A DNA stretch of 64,000 nucleotides from Ensifer canadensis (GCF_017488845.2 NZ_CP083371.1:310001-374000), one strand, 5' to 3'; counted from the stretch's first letter, positions 8,462-18,150 are shown. Numbers and translations are program-made. The notes: generated by a model not told the origin, from the sequence alone.

Positions 8462-9274
8462 TTAGCCCGTCACATACATGGCCTGGCCCTGTGCCAGGTA
8501 CTGAAACAGCTCGTAGCTCATCCAGATGTAACCGCCGCTGCCGTTCCATTGGCAACCCCAATCCGGTCCGAAGCTGTTCTGGATGAGGATCGCCTGCTGC
8601 GCATCGTCGTAGCCGATGATCAGCATGCAGTGGCCGACAAGCTTGCCGTTGGCGCCCCGCACCTTGTCGAGTGGCCCCGTCAATGGCCCAGGGCCGCTAT
8701 AGCTCATGAAGCCGGAATTGAGGGCCGTGCCGTAGCACAGCGCACCACCACCAGCGATGATGGCCTTGATCGCGTCGAGGTCCGATGTTTCGACGATGGC
8801 CCAACCGGGGATCTGGAAGCTGGTATCGACGGTGGCGTCGGGGTCATAGCTGGACCAAAGTTCGGGGCAGTTGGGGTAGTAGGGGGCCGTCGCCCAGTTG
8901 GGCGTGCCGCCCTGCTGCAGGATGTTGAGGTAGGATGCCAGATTCGAGCCGCTGCACGTCTTCTGTCCATCGTTGATCATGACCTCGATATAGATGTTGG
9001 CGGGGCTTGCCTGTTGCGAGGCGCCCGACGGCGACTGGCCGGATGCGGCGGCCGCCGTGTAGGTCGCAAGACCATAGGTAGACGCCCAGGCTGCGCAACT
9101 GCCGGGACTGCCGACATGCTGAGCCGTGCCCTGCGCCTGCGGTGGTGGCAGATATTGGGCGTTAACGGTTGCTGAAGCCGGTGGCGCGCCTGTCGTCTTG
9201 GGCCGAATGGTGCGCCCGACCTCGACGATCGTCGGATCATAACCGAAATCCAGGAATGCCTGGTGGAGAGACAT
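8462..9274 (-). CDS. Papain-family (C1A-like) cysteine peptidase, no signal peptide
   Basis: A 270-aa protein with the papain triad in order: Cys60 in GSPGSCAAWAS, His215 in GKLVGHCMLIIGYDD and Asn233 in IQNSFGPDWG. These match the family patterns around the catalytic Cys, His and Asn. The start is the ATG at 9272-9274, preceded by a near-perfect GGAGGT ribosome site 4 nt upstream; the frame extends further but without support. There is no visible signal peptide and only a short proline-rich N-terminal stretch rather than a long propeptide. So it is either cytoplasmic or exported by an unusual route. Neighbours give no clue to a substrate. An inactive homologue is unlikely since all three residues are present. 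Confidence 0.8.
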   Translation of the reverse strand: MSLHQAFLDFGYDPTIVEVGRTIRPKTTGAPPASATVNAQYLPPPQAQGTAQHVGSPGSCAAWASTYGLATYTAAAASGQSPSGASQQASPANIYIEVMINDGQKTCSGSNLASYLNILQQGGTPNWATAPYYPNCPELWSSYDPDATVDTSFQIPGWAIVETSDLDAIKAIIAGGGALCYGTALNSGFMSYSGPGPLTGPLDKVRGANGKLVGHCMLIIGYDDAQQAILIQNSFGPDWGCQWNGSGGYIWMSYELFQYLAQGQAMYVTG

Positions 9275-9824
9275 GAGACCTCCTTTTGGCCGGACCCTTC
9301 TGCCGGGCCAGGCGCGTGTGTTGACGAAGGGATTTCTGTCGGCCGTCTGGCCATGCTTTGCACGATGATGTCTTGACTGCGATGCTCGGCATTGCGGCGT
9401 GGTGACCCGGCTTGAGAGCAAGGACCTCTCGGCCGAAACTTTCGGTAGATCATCAAATCGGACTTTGAAAAACGAAAGCTGAGGCCGGCTCCGGATAAAT
9501 TGCCCTTGCTCCGGTTCGGCACGGCCGCCTGCCACCATGTCGGCTGCACGCAGTGGTAGAATATAGCCATGGCCACCGAGAGCAGTACCCTCAGTTTGAA
9601 GGGGTGCCGGCGAGCATTTGCTCGTATGGTGTAAACATCGTGTTGGCCGTTCGATATTGGATCGAATCCCAAGGGAGAGGAGCCCCCTTGGTCGCAGTTA
9701 CATTAACCGCGATAGTCGTCGCGCTGGACGATCTCTAAGAGAAGCTTTCGCCGTAACCTGGGTTGTAAAGCTGCAAATATTCGCCGTGATCGTTGCCGCC
9801 AGGCAGTGCTTGGTACCCCCATCA
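9275..9824. other. Intergenic stretch without a convincing gene
   Basis: About 550 bp. Several open frames cross it but none has a good ribosome site or a protein-like composition. A hairpin-forming CCAAGGG / CCCTTGG segment lies near 9670-9692. No tRNA was recognised. Confidence 0.5.
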
Positions 9825-10058
9825 TCATTCGCGGAATATGCCCTTGTAGTAGGCTCCGTTCCTGGGAGGAGGGTGGTTCACGACAACGGTGGGACGCTTG
9901 CCTCTTGCTGGAGTAGTCGCGGTTTTCGCCGGTACATCGGCATTGCGCGTTGAGCGTTCTTTGGGTGTATTTGCGGCTGCGGCGGGGTCTGTGGCGCCAA
10001 TGCCGATCGTAAATCCCACGAATGCAATGACTGACAGTCCGCTGAGCAATCTGTGCAT
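9825..10058 (-). CDS. Small putative secreted protein (77 aa)
   Basis: A 77-residue protein with an N-terminal signal peptide (hydrophobic core GLSVIAFVGFTIGIG, possible cleavage near PAAA). It is followed by a lysine/threonine-rich, proline-containing tail (ARGKRPTVVVNHPPPRNG). A GAGG segment lies about 12 nt before the ATG. The export signal argues for a real envelope or periplasmic protein, but no family is recognised and the support is moderate. Confidence 0.5.
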   Translation of the reverse strand: MHRLLSGLSVIAFVGFTIGIGATDPAAAANTPKERSTRNADVPAKTATTPARGKRPTVVVNHPPPRNGAYYKGIFRE

Positions 10059-10419
10059 TTTTCCAACCTCATGCTGCCAGAGCCTCTCCGGTTCAAACGG
10101 AGCCGCAGAAGCGCTCTATCTCCTTATTTCCAAGCATTTCATGACGGAAAACCGCTTCGCACTTTTGCTGGAAATGCTCTCCGCCACGGTAAACGATCGC
10201 ATGGTCCCGCGTTTGTCGTGTGACGCTTGCCGCGTACTCTACCGCCCGCAGTAGCCGGTGCAGGATCAGCACGACCCGCCAATCCGAATACTCACTCGGA
10301 AGTGGTACGCTTTGCAACCCAGCATGTCACAGCGTTCGGCCGCATTCTATTCTGGGTCGGCTGAACTCGAGGTGATCAAGTGTTAAGCTCGCTGCCCCGA
10401 GGGAACGGAGGCGAGTGCG
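10059..10419. other. Intergenic stretch
   Basis: About 360 bp between the small secreted-protein gene and the next plus-strand gene. No frame looks coding and no strong hairpin with a T run was found. It presumably holds promoters for the two flanking, divergent genes. Confidence 0.4.
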
Positions 10420-10785
10420 ATGCTGCGCGCAGATCAAGGCGATCAGGGGCCGTTCTGGACACGGCCCATTCCGGTGGGGCAGGCGGAACTCTGCCCGTCC
10501 GTTCTCGATGAGATCGATTCCAACGGCGGCAGAACCGGGTTCCGCGGTTACGTCCTGCAGATCTTCGATGCGCCGGGCGCGCGACCTTCGGGCATTCTCG
10601 AAATCGCGCTCAATCGAAAGCAGCGCCGCGCCTGCGGCGTCTACGAATGCGAGGCATCCGACACTGCCTCTTGGACGGATCATGCCGTTCTGACGACCGA
10701 TCCGGTCTGGTTTGCGGCTTCGACGCCTCAGGAGGCTGCAAACGTGTTGTTCCAAACCCTGGTCGACCGCGCACCTGATCTGTAG
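10420..10785 (+). CDS. Hypothetical protein (121 aa)
   Basis: A 121-aa soluble protein with codon use like its neighbours and a CGGAGGCG ribosome site just before the ATG. No signal peptide or membrane helix. Segments such as GYVLQIFDAPGARPSGILEIALNRKQRRACGVYECEA read like a folded domain, but no family is recognised. It stands alone between the small secreted-protein gene and the hydroxyproline cluster. Confidence 0.55.
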   Translation: MLRADQGDQGPFWTRPIPVGQAELCPSVLDEIDSNGGRTGFRGYVLQIFDAPGARPSGILEIALNRKQRRACGVYECEASDTASWTDHAVLTTDPVWFAASTPQEAANVLFQTLVDRAPDL

Positions 10786-10874
10786 GCGTAGGAGAGCCCT
10801 CCGCAGGCATCGCGGTTGCCTCAAGGAAAGTCACTCCGATCACGATACCTGCCGGCTTCTTGTCGGCGGTTCCG

Positions 10875-12578
10875 TTACCGGCCTGCCGGGGAGAGCCAAA
10901 TCGGCAGCCGCGCTTGAACGCGCCCGGTCAGCGCAGCCGTCACGCAATCGGCAAGGTTTCCGAGGCGCACCGCACGGCCGGAGAGGCCGGGGCCGTAATG
11001 GGCATATTTGCCGGAATTGGTCATCAGCGCGCGGGTTCGCGTCGGGAACACCGGTTCAGAGATCGAGCACCAACAGAGGTCGGGCAGGACCTGCACACCG
11101 CTTGCCTCCAGGGCGGCAAGTGTCCCTTCCGCCCGCGCAGCGGCAATCACCTGATGGCCGGCCGTAACGATCACCGCTACATCCCCGTGACGTTTGCGAC
11201 CGGCAAGCGCTGCCGCCAGAGCCCGACATTCGCTCAGCGAGGCGTGGGGGCTGCCGATGGCGACCAGGTCCACATCCTCCGGTCCGTCGTTCAACAGGGT
11301 CCAGGCGGCCGCCATCTCGGCGCGGGTGATTGCAACAGTGCCAGCTTCGCTTGACGCAGCACCTTCCGCCTCCGGCGTGACACCTTCAATGTGCAACATC
11401 GGCGCTGCCGATGTGGTGCCGAAGGCAGCGCACAGCGCCTTCAGGTCGTCGGACGAAGGCTTTGCAGCCGGGAGGCCACGCAGAAGCGGGATGCAATCGG
11501 GTGCAGCCCGCCCAGCGAGATAGCCGATGAGCGGCCAGAAAGCGTCGTCCACCCCTTCAGGCAGCTCCACGTCGATCACCCGTTGGGCCTTGCGGTGTTC
11601 GTCGAGATAGACGCCGGAGAGCGGTGCGCGGCCGGTCAGCGCGATGCAGAGGTCGAGGAAATCCGGATGCTTCGCGGTGCGGGCGCCGAGCACCGTATTG
11701 GCGTAGATGACGGCGTTGGATTCCGCCCAGGCAATTGCCTCTCCGGCCTCAGGCGCGCTGTCGAGCAGATAGGGGGAGCAGGTGAAGGTTGGACGGCAGC
11801 CCATGCGGACATAGGCGTCGGCCAGCCGCGCGGCCGGATCGCCGAACGAGGCCGGCACACCCTGCGCCTGCCAGTTGGCGCGGTCGACAGAGATGGCGTT
11901 CATTGTCGTCGGCAGCCGGACCCGCGCGCCCATATCCGCCATTTTTTCGGCGAAGGTGAGATTGGCGGGGCTGGCATAGATGCAGCCGTCGATATGCCCT
12001 TGCGTCACGCTGACGAGGCGTGTTGCGCCCTGCTGCGCCGCCATGGCGCAGATGATGCGCATGGCGACCTCAACCGCTACGCCGTTGCGGCCATCCAGCA
12101 TGGCCAGGTCCGCTTCATCAAGATCGAGCGCTGCGGTCGCAAGCGGTGCGATTTCGATCGTCAGGCCGTCGGCCACGATCGCCGTATCGGTAATGCGTGC
12201 AGTCTTCGCCTCAACGAGCGCTGCGAAGGCATCGGACGAAAGGCGCAGGACGGGCAGCGGCTTGCCGAACATCTCGGCTGCAATCAGCGCGCCGAGGGTC
12301 AGGACGTCCTCGGCTTCGGAAAAGATCAGGGCTGCCGGTGCACGGCCGGTCAGCGCGAGATCGAGCAGCACGCCCGAGCCGGTGCAGGAGCCCCGGCTCG
12401 ACGGCATCATCAGGATACTGCCCGTGAGACAGGTCCCGTGCAGCGGGTGGTGAACATCGATCACCGCTCCGGTCGCCGGATCGACACCACCCCAGAAGCT
12501 CAGCGCTTCCGGTGCGGCAACGATCGGCCCCTCGGCCGTGCCGCCAAGGATACTGCGAGCGGAGAAAGGATTGTTCAT
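10875..12578 (-). CDS. Aconitase X, probable cis-3-hydroxy-L-proline dehydratase
   Basis: A 567-aa aconitase X (AcnX) protein with the small swivelling domain and the large catalytic domain fused in one chain. The small domain is N-terminal ([40 protein letters not shown]). Large-domain markers include [12 protein letters not shown], the cysteine in [14 protein letters not shown] and [20 protein letters not shown]. AcnX proteins of rhizobia and agrobacteria were shown to dehydrate cis-3-hydroxy-L-proline to pyrroline-2-carboxylate. The setting fits: its start overlaps the hydroxyproline epimerase stop by 4 bp, and a pyrroline-2-carboxylate reductase lies in the same cluster. It is the last gene of the hypM-to-aconitase X operon. 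Confidence 0.82.
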   Translation of the reverse strand: MNNPFSARSILGGTAEGPIVAAPEALSFWGGVDPATGAVIDVHHPLHGTCLTGSILMMPSSRGSCTGSGVLLDLALTGRAPAALIFSEAEDVLTLGALIAAEMFGKPLPVLRLSSDAFAALVEAKTARITDTAIVADGLTIEIAPLATAALDLDEADLAMLDGRNGVAVEVAMRIICAMAAQQGATRLVSVTQGHIDGCIYASPANLTFAEKMADMGARVRLPTTMNAISVDRANWQAQGVPASFGDPAARLADAYVRMGCRPTFTCSPYLLDSAPEAGEAIAWAESNAVIYANTVLGARTAKHPDFLDLCIALTGRAPLSGVYLDEHRKAQRVIDVELPEGVDDAFWPLIGYLAGRAAPDCIPLLRGLPAAKPSSDDLKALCAAFGTTSAAPMLHIEGVTPEAEGAASSEAGTVAITRAEMAAAWTLLNDGPEDVDLVAIGSPHASLSECRALAAALAGRKRHGDVAVIVTAGHQVIAAARAEGTLAALEASGVQVLPDLCWCSISEPVFPTRTRALMTNSGKYAHYGPGLSGRAVRLGNLADCVTAALTGRVQARLPIWLSPAGR

Positions 12579-13576
12579 TTTACGACGAAGCCGTGGGCGA
12601 AGGGATCGCGATCATCGATGAAGATCGTGTTGATCCCGGTCATGCGCGCCCATCCGGCGATGGAGGGGATGATGGCGTCGCGGTCGGCGACTTTGGTCGC
12701 GGCCTCGACCCGACCCTTGAACAGCGAGCCGATGATCGATTCATGCACAAATTCGTCGCCGACCTTCAGCTTGCCCTTGGCGGCAAGCTGCGCCATGCGC
12801 GCCGACGTACCGGTGCCGCATGGCGAGCGGTCGATGGCCTTCTCGCCGTAGAACACGGCGTTGCGGGCATGCGCCTCGGCTTGCGTCGGTTTGCCCGTCC
12901 ACTGGATGTGGCTGAGCCCCTTGATCTCCGGATGCTCGGGATGCACGAACTCGTACTTCGCGTTCAAGGCGGCGCGCAGTTTCGGGCTCCAGCCGATCAG
13001 TTCGCCGGCCGTGTGGTCGGCCATATCGCGAAAATTCTTCTGCGGCTCGACGATGGCGTAGAAGTTGCCGCCATAGGCGACGTCGACGACGATCTCTCCG
13101 AGGCCCTCGACTTCGGCCGTCAGCCCCTCGGCATAGAGGAAGCCGGGGACGTTGGTCAGGCGCACTTCCTCGACGAAGCGGCCCTCCTGGCGATAGCGGA
13201 TGTCGACCTTACCGGCAGGCGCGTCGATCGACAGCTTGCCGGGTTCGCGCGGCGTGATCAGCCCGTTCTCGATCGCCATGGTGATCGTGCCGATGGTACC
13301 GTGGCCGCACATCGGCAGGCAGCCGGAGGTCTCGATGAACAGCACGGCGACATCGCAATCGGGCCGTGTCGGCGGATAGAGGATCGAGCCGGACATCATG
13401 TCATGTCCGCGCGGCTCGAACATCAGGCCGGTGCGGATCCAGTCGAATTCTCTGAGGAAATGGGCGCGTTTTTCCAGCATGTTGGCGCCCTCAAGACGAG
13501 GACCGCCGCCGGAAACGAGGCGGACGGGATTGCCGCAGGTGTGCCCGTCGATACAGGAGAAGGTGTAGGTGGCCAT
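12575..13576 (-). CDS. hypRE: 4-hydroxyproline 2-epimerase
   Basis: Proline-racemase superfamily enzyme of 333 aa that interconverts trans-4-hydroxy-L-proline and cis-4-hydroxy-D-proline. Both catalytic bases are cysteines: Cys90 in [10 protein letters not shown] and Cys253 in [11 protein letters not shown]. This rules out the trans-3-hydroxyproline dehydratase branch, which has threonine at the second place. Cytoplasmic, no signal peptide. It lies directly downstream of the D-hydroxyproline oxidase gene and is translationally coupled to aconitase X. The name follows the recalled S. meliloti hyp locus. Confidence 0.9.
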   Translation of the reverse strand: MATYTFSCIDGHTCGNPVRLVSGGGPRLEGANMLEKRAHFLREFDWIRTGLMFEPRGHDMMSGSILYPPTRPDCDVAVLFIETSGCLPMCGHGTIGTITMAIENGLITPREPGKLSIDAPAGKVDIRYRQEGRFVEEVRLTNVPGFLYAEGLTAEVEGLGEIVVDVAYGGNFYAIVEPQKNFRDMADHTAGELIGWSPKLRAALNAKYEFVHPEHPEIKGLSHIQWTGKPTQAEAHARNAVFYGEKAIDRSPCGTGTSARMAQLAAKGKLKVGDEFVHESIIGSLFKGRVEAATKVADRDAIIPSIAGWARMTGINTIFIDDRDPFAHGFVVK

Positions 13577-13590
13577 GGTCGAAACCTCTG

Positions 13591-14841
13591 TCAGAACCGT
13601 TGAGGCGAGAAGGGGGCGATGTCAATCGTCGGAGCCTGGCCGGTCAAAAGATCCGCGACAAGCCGGGCGGTGCCCGCCGATTGGGTCAGGCCGAGATGGC
13701 CGTGACCGAAAGCGTAGACGACCCGCGATGTCGCGCGGGCGCGGCCGATGGCCGGAAGGCTGTCGGGCAGCGACGGGCGGAAGCCCATCCACTGCACGCC
13801 ACCTTCGGGCTTGAGTCCCGGCAGGAAGGTTCGTGCCTTCTGCAGCATGGCTTCGGACCGGCGGTAGTTCGGCGGCAGTTGCAACCCGCCGAGCTCGACT
13901 GCGCCGCCGACACGGACACCGGTCGACAGCCGGGTGACGACGAAGCCATGACCGCCGAAGGTGACCTGCGTGCGCAAGTCGAAGGCGTCTGCCGGCAGCG
14001 TGGTGTTGTAGCCGCGCTCGGTTTCGAGCGGGATGCTCTCGCCGAGAGATTTGGCAATCCGGTGGGAGAAGGCACCGGCCGCAAGCACGACCTGTGCCGC
14101 CCGCCGCGTCGCGCCACTTGTGGTCCGAATTTCGACGCCGCCATCGATTGGCGCCAGGGCCGTAACGTCGGCGCGCTCGATCGCTCCGCCCTTGGCGCGG
14201 AAGTGTTCTGCCAGCGCCAGAGTGTAGAGCTTCGGGTCGGCAATGGAAAACCAGCCCGGCGTAAAGGTGCCATGGGTGAAGCGGGGCGCCAGACCCGGCT
14301 GGATCTCAGCCATCTCGGCTGCGCCCATATGGCGGAATTCGATGCCATGGTCCGCACGCGCCCGCCATCCGGGCAGCGAAGCCTTGAGTTCGGCTTCGCT
14401 TTCATAGACCTGAAGATTGCCATCCTTGCGCAGCATCGGCAGGGTGCCGGTTGCGGCAAGGAACGGCTCCAGCTCGACCTTGGAGAGGTCCATCATCGCC
14501 GTCTGGGCGGCCGTCGAATGCGCCACCCGCTTTGGCGAGCAGGCGCGCCAGAAACGGAACATCCACGGCGCGATCTGCGCGGCGTAGGCCGGCGGGATGC
14601 TCAGCGGCCCGAGCGGGTCGAGCAGCCATTTCGGCGCCTTCTTGAGGATGCCGGGCGAGGCGAGCGGCAGGATGTCGGTGAAGGCGAAGGCCCCGGCGTT
14701 TCCAGCCGAGGCTCCAGCTGCCGGGCCTTCCCGGTCGAGCACGGTGACCGAAAGCCCCCCTGCCTGGGCCGCTATCGCGGCGGAAAGGCCGACAACGCCG
14801 GCGCCGATGACGATGACGTCAGGTTGAGCTGCATCCTTCAT
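13591..14841 (-). CDS. hypO: FAD-dependent D-hydroxyproline oxidase/dehydrogenase (DadA-like)
   Basis: A 416-aa DAO-family flavoprotein with an N-terminal ADP-binding motif (VIVIGAGVVGLSAAIAAQAGG) and the GASAGNAGAFAFTDILPLASPG segment typical of DadA-like enzymes. It should oxidise cis-4-hydroxy-D-proline to pyrroline-4-hydroxy-2-carboxylate, passing electrons to the respiratory chain or oxygen. The C-terminal GHGHLGLTQSAGTARLVADLL is the usual second FAD contact. It sits between the importer ATPase gene and the epimerase gene, with gaps of only 7 and 14 bp. D-proline or other D-amino acids are possible side substrates. Confidence 0.87.
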   Translation of the reverse strand: MKDAAQPDVIVIGAGVVGLSAAIAAQAGGLSVTVLDREGPAAGASAGNAGAFAFTDILPLASPGILKKAPKWLLDPLGPLSIPPAYAAQIAPWMFRFWRACSPKRVAHSTAAQTAMMDLSKVELEPFLAATGTLPMLRKDGNLQVYESEAELKASLPGWRARADHGIEFRHMGAAEMAEIQPGLAPRFTHGTFTPGWFSIADPKLYTLALAEHFRAKGGAIERADVTALAPIDGGVEIRTTSGATRRAAQVVLAAGAFSHRIAKSLGESIPLETERGYNTTLPADAFDLRTQVTFGGHGFVVTRLSTGVRVGGAVELGGLQLPPNYRRSEAMLQKARTFLPGLKPEGGVQWMGFRPSLPDSLPAIGRARATSRVVYAFGHGHLGLTQSAGTARLVADLLTGQAPTIDIAPFSPQRF

Positions 14842-14848
14842 GATCGGC

Positions 14849-15571
14849 TCAATGCGTCGCTGCCAGGAACTTCTGCAGTTCCGGATCTTTCGGCGCGCCG
14901 AACAGCGCTTCCGGCGGGGCGATCTCGGCCATCACGCCCTTGTGGAAGAAGGCCACCCGATCGGACACTTCGCGGGCGAACTTCATCTCGTGGGTGACGC
15001 AGATCATCGTCATGCCTTCGGAGGCGAGCATGCGCAGCGTGTCGAGCACTTCGCCGACGAGCTGCGGGTCGAGCGCCGAGGTCACTTCGTCGAACAGCAT
15101 GTAGGCCGGCGACATGGCAAGGGCGCGGGCAATCGCCATGCGCTGCTGCTGGCCGCCCGACATGCGGTTGGGATAGACCGAAAGCTTGTCGCCAAGGCCG
15201 ACATGAGTGAGCTGTTTTACGGCCATGGCCTCAGCCTGGGCTTTCGACTGGCCCAGCACCTTGCGCGGGGCGAGCATGACGTTTTCGAGCACGGTCAGAT
15301 GCGGGAAGGCGTTGAACTGCTGGAAGACGATGCCGAGCTTACGGCGCAGCTTGTTGAGGTTCGTCGCTTTTGCGTGCACATCTGTGCCGTCGACCACGAT
15401 TCGTCCGCCGTCTATGGTCTCAAGCCCGTTGATGCAGGTTAGCAGCGTTGACTTACCTGAACCGGAGCCGCCGATGATGGTCAGGACTTCGCCCTTCTTC
15501 ACGGTGAGGTCGATACCCTTCAGAACTTCCAGCGGACCGAAGGATTTGCGAACGTTTTCAATCTCAATCAT
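14849..15571 (-). CDS. hypQ: Hydroxyproline ABC importer ATP-binding protein
   Basis: A 240-aa amino-acid-type ATPase: Walker A GGSGSGKST, signature MSGGQQQR, Walker B MLFDEVTSALDPQLV. The Walker B next residue is Val where Pro is usual, a tolerated variant. The frame extends 25 codons upstream, but the ATG at 15569-15571 begins the conserved MIEIENVRKSFG and overlaps the permease stop by 8 bp. It energises the importer made with the two permeases just upstream in the operon. Confidence 0.87.
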   Translation of the reverse strand: MIEIENVRKSFGPLEVLKGIDLTVKKGEVLTIIGGSGSGKSTLLTCINGLETIDGGRIVVDGTDVHAKATNLNKLRRKLGIVFQQFNAFPHLTVLENVMLAPRKVLGQSKAQAEAMAVKQLTHVGLGDKLSVYPNRMSGGQQQRMAIARALAMSPAYMLFDEVTSALDPQLVGEVLDTLRMLASEGMTMICVTHEMKFAREVSDRVAFFHKGVMAEIAPPEALFGAPKDPELQKFLAATH

Positions 15572-16217
15572 TGGGGGACCACCGTTTTTCGAGATACCCA
15601 CCAAGCCGGGCGATGGGGAAGCTGATGAGGAAATAGATTGCACCACAGATCAGGAGAATGAACAGCGGTTCCTGCAGGCGGGTGACGAGAATCTGCGAGG
15701 CGCGCAGAAGCTCGATCAGACCGAGCCAGAGCACGAGTGCCGAGTCCTTCATGACGCCGAGCGTGAGGCCGATCCAGGACGGAAGCGAAACGCGGGTGGC
15801 AAGCGGCGCCACGATGTAGCGCATGTCCTGCCACCAGGTCATGCCCAGCGAGCGTGCCGCGCGGCGTGTGGTCGGCGGCACCGACGAGATGCCGCCGCGC
15901 ACGATCTCGGTGCAATAGGCGGCCGTGTAGAGCGACAGCACCACGCAAGAGGTCGTGAACGGCCCCCAGCCCATTTTGGCGATGGACTGGAAGGCATTGG
16001 CCAACACGAGCTGGATCAGGAGCGGAACGGAGCGAAACACGTCGAGCACGAAGGTCAGCGGCGCCGACCAGTAGGGGCCGGCTTGAACGCGGATCACCCC
16101 GAAGAGGATGCCGAGCAGCGTACCGGCGGTAACCGAAACAGCGGTGACGGCGAGCGTCATCGCCGCACCCTGTGCAAGGAAGGCGAGATCACTCCAGGTG
16201 AGGGCGGTATTGAACAT
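15564..16217 (-). CDS. hypP: Hydroxyproline ABC importer permease
   Basis: Inner-membrane permease of 217 aa, polar amino-acid family, with about five membrane helices. FRSVPLLIQLVLANAF replaces the usual RGTPLLVQ, and the EAA loop lies in VPPTTRRAARSLGMTWWQDMRYIVAPLAT. It is spaced 12 bp from the other permease and overlaps the ATPase gene. The order binding protein, permease, permease, ATPase, oxidase, epimerase matches the recalled hypMNPQ-O-RE order of S. meliloti. Confidence 0.86.
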   Translation of the reverse strand: MFNTALTWSDLAFLAQGAAMTLAVTAVSVTAGTLLGILFGVIRVQAGPYWSAPLTFVLDVFRSVPLLIQLVLANAFQSIAKMGWGPFTTSCVVLSLYTAAYCTEIVRGGISSVPPTTRRAARSLGMTWWQDMRYIVAPLATRVSLPSWIGLTLGVMKDSALVLWLGLIELLRASQILVTRLQEPLFILLICGAIYFLISFPIARLGGYLEKRWSPND

Positions 16218-16229
16218 CTCTCACCTCTC

Positions 16230-16895
16230 TCAGTAACGGAACATGCGCGAGGCGATTGCTCGGGCAGCGAGGGTCACGGCCTTGGCGATGACGTAGTAGA
16301 TCACGGCTGCCAGGGCGAAGAATTCGAAGGTGCGGAAGGACCGGGCGTTCAGTTCCTGGGTGATGCCGGCCAGGTCGGTGTTCATGCCGACGGTGACGCC
16401 GAGTGAGGTCATCAGGATTGCCCAGACCATCTGGTTGGTGGTCGGCAGGAAGGCGACGCGCAGCATCTGCGGCAGGATGATGTAGCGGAAGGCCTGCAGC
16501 GCCGTCATGCCGAGCGAACGGCCGGCACGGGTCTGCGTATCCGGGATCGCTTTCAGGGCGCCGCGGAAGTTTTCAGCCAGATAGCCCGCATTGTTGAAGG
16601 CAATGCCGACGAGCAGCGCCGTGTAGGGGCTCAGATGGATGCCGAAATTGCCGAGGCCGAAATGGGCCATGTAGATCTGGAACAGCGCGGGCGTGTTGCG
16701 CGCGATCTCGATCCAGGCGGTGGCAAAGCCACTGAGGATGCGATTGCCGGACAGGCGGAACCCGGTCAGGGCGAGCGCGCAAATGACGCCGATGAGCATC
16801 GACAGCAGCGCGATCTGCAGCGTGACCAGCGCGCCGTCAAGCATTTGCGGCAATGCTTTCAGCGCCTGGTTCCAGTGGAAGGAGTAATTGAACAT
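16230..16895 (-). CDS. hypN: Hydroxyproline ABC importer permease
   Basis: Inner-membrane permease of 221 aa with about five membrane helices. The segment EIARNTPALFQIYMAHFGLGNFG corresponds to the conserved RGTP loop, and AIPDTQTRAGRSLGMTALQAFRYIILPQ is the EAA loop. The open frame runs 72 codons further upstream through a palindromic repeat, but the ATG at 16893-16895 has an AGGTGAG ribosome site and starts a normal permease. The repeat element therefore lies between the binding-protein gene and this gene. Confidence 0.86.
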   Translation of the reverse strand: MFNYSFHWNQALKALPQMLDGALVTLQIALLSMLIGVICALALTGFRLSGNRILSGFATAWIEIARNTPALFQIYMAHFGLGNFGIHLSPYTALLVGIAFNNAGYLAENFRGALKAIPDTQTRAGRSLGMTALQAFRYIILPQMLRVAFLPTTNQMVWAILMTSLGVTVGMNTDLAGITQELNARSFRTFEFFALAAVIYYVIAKAVTLAARAIASRMFRY

Positions 16896-16923
16896 CGCCG
16901 TCTCACCTTTTCGAAAATGAGTG

Positions 16924-17192
16924 GTACCAACCTGCGCTGATATTGGCCGATTTCGCCGGAGCGATTTTAGCTTCCGGCAAGGAGACAACCGCAACCGGAC
17001 CAGACGGTCCGGTGAGGACTGTCGACGCCGTCCGGGGGCCAAAAGCGCCCGGCCCTTCGGGTGGGCCGTCTGTTGGCCACCGGCAGTGTCGCAATCCTCG
17101 ACCGATGCCAAGGCATCGCTCTAAGGTCCGCTCCTTGCCGGATGACCGCACACGGTCCCACGCAATCGGTCAATATCAGCGCAGGTTGGTAC
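16924..17192. repeat. RIME-like palindromic intergenic element
   Basis: A 269-bp element bounded by perfect 22-bp inverted repeats (16924-16945 and 17171-17192), with imperfect pairing extending about 9 bp further inward. Nested inside are a second pair of arms (16973-16984 with 17131-17142) and small palindromes such as CGATGCCAAGGCATCG (17103-17118). The whole can fold into a long branched hairpin. It resembles the RIME class of rhizobial intergenic mosaic elements, recalled without a sequence comparison. It sits inside the hyp operon between hypM and hypN. Confidence 0.75.
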
Positions 17193-17237
17193 AACGGCGC
17201 GAGACGTTTGCCTCGCGCCGCCAGAGAAACGGACAGA

Positions 17238-18044
17238 TTAGCGGTAGACGCCGTTCACCGCCAGCGAAGGCAGTTCGCCGCCGACCCACTTCTCGTAGAG
17301 TTCGGCATAGCGGCCGGTGCGGACCTGCTGATTGATGAAGAGGTTGAGGTAGTTGATGAGGCCGTATTCTTCGCGGTTGGTGAAGAGAGCCACGTAGTCG
17401 ATGTCGAACGGCGCCTTGCCGACAACCGAGATACCGGCGAACTTGCCGGTCTTCACGTTGGCCTGCGCCACGGTCGAGGTCGACACCGTTGCGTCGATCT
17501 GGCCCTGGCTAAGCGCGAGGAAGACGTCGGCCTGCGTCTGGTAAGGACGGAATTCGCCCGCACCCCATTCCTTGACCTGCTTTTCCAGCGCGATCGCTTC
17601 GAAGGTGCCGGCGGTGGCGCCGACGACCTTGCCCTTCATGTCCTCGAAGGACTTGATGCCGGTCTTGTCGTTGGCGGTAACGGCCATTTCGAAGGCGAAG
17701 TAGGGAACGGTCATGCCGACGGTCTTGGCACGCTCGAGCGTATCGGAGGTCGAGGCGACGCCGACGTCAACGCGGCCGGACATCAGCGCGGGAATGCGCT
17801 CGGGGAAGGGAGTTTCGACGATCTCGGCCGTGACGCCCAGCGCCTTGGCAAGGTCGTTGCAGTAGTCGACGTCGAAGCCGACCGGATTGTTGTTCTCGTC
17901 GCGAGAACCCATCGGCGGGAAGTCGAGAACCACTGCGCAACGCAGCGTACCCGAGCCGATGATGTCATCCAGCTTGTCGGCGTGGGCCGGGCTGGTCAGA
18001 GCAGTGGCGGCAACGAGGCCGAAGGCTAGGACCGAGGTCTTCAT
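17238..18044 (-). CDS. hypM: Hydroxyproline ABC importer substrate-binding protein
   Basis: Periplasmic binding protein (family 3) of 268 aa, with signal peptide ending at SPAHA. Ligand-pocket features include TLRCAVVLDFPPMGSRDENN, GFDVDYCNDLAKALG and RVDVGVASTSDTLERAKTVGMTVPYF. The frame extends 46 codons upstream, but the ATG at 18042-18044 has a GGGAGAG site before it and starts the signal peptide. It is the first gene of the transporter-catabolic operon. The promoter region upstream carries a TTGTATACTG site (reverse strand). Confidence 0.88.
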   Translation of the reverse strand: MKTSVLAFGLVAATALTSPAHADKLDDIIGSGTLRCAVVLDFPPMGSRDENNNPVGFDVDYCNDLAKALGVTAEIVETPFPERIPALMSGRVDVGVASTSDTLERAKTVGMTVPYFAFEMAVTANDKTGIKSFEDMKGKVVGATAGTFEAIALEKQVKEWGAGEFRPYQTQADVFLALSQGQIDATVSTSTVAQANVKTGKFAGISVVGKAPFDIDYVALFTNREEYGLINYLNLFINQQVRTGRYAELYEKWVGGELPSLAVNGVYR

Positions 18045-18130
18045 TTTTCTCTCTCCCTGAATTGGTGCGCCGTTTGACGGCGAGCGCAATATTCCGCGTT
18101 GGAGAGCGTAAATCAACTTAAAAATACAAA

Positions 18131-18150
18131 CAGTATACAAAAAGTATATG
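18131..18150. promoter_or_regulatory. Candidate HypR site upstream of hypM
   Basis: cagtatacaa (18131-18140) reads TTGTATACTG on the minus strand and is followed by a near repeat, aagtatatg. It fits the GT-NN-AC core of FadR-type GntR operators and recurs upstream of the hypH/hypS pair. It lies about 90 bp before the hypM start. Confidence 0.5.

Noticed and set aside
11391..13603. Long plus-strand open frames opposite aconitase X and the epimerase
   Set aside because: Mirror frames of well-recognised minus-strand enzymes; no ribosome sites or protein motifs.
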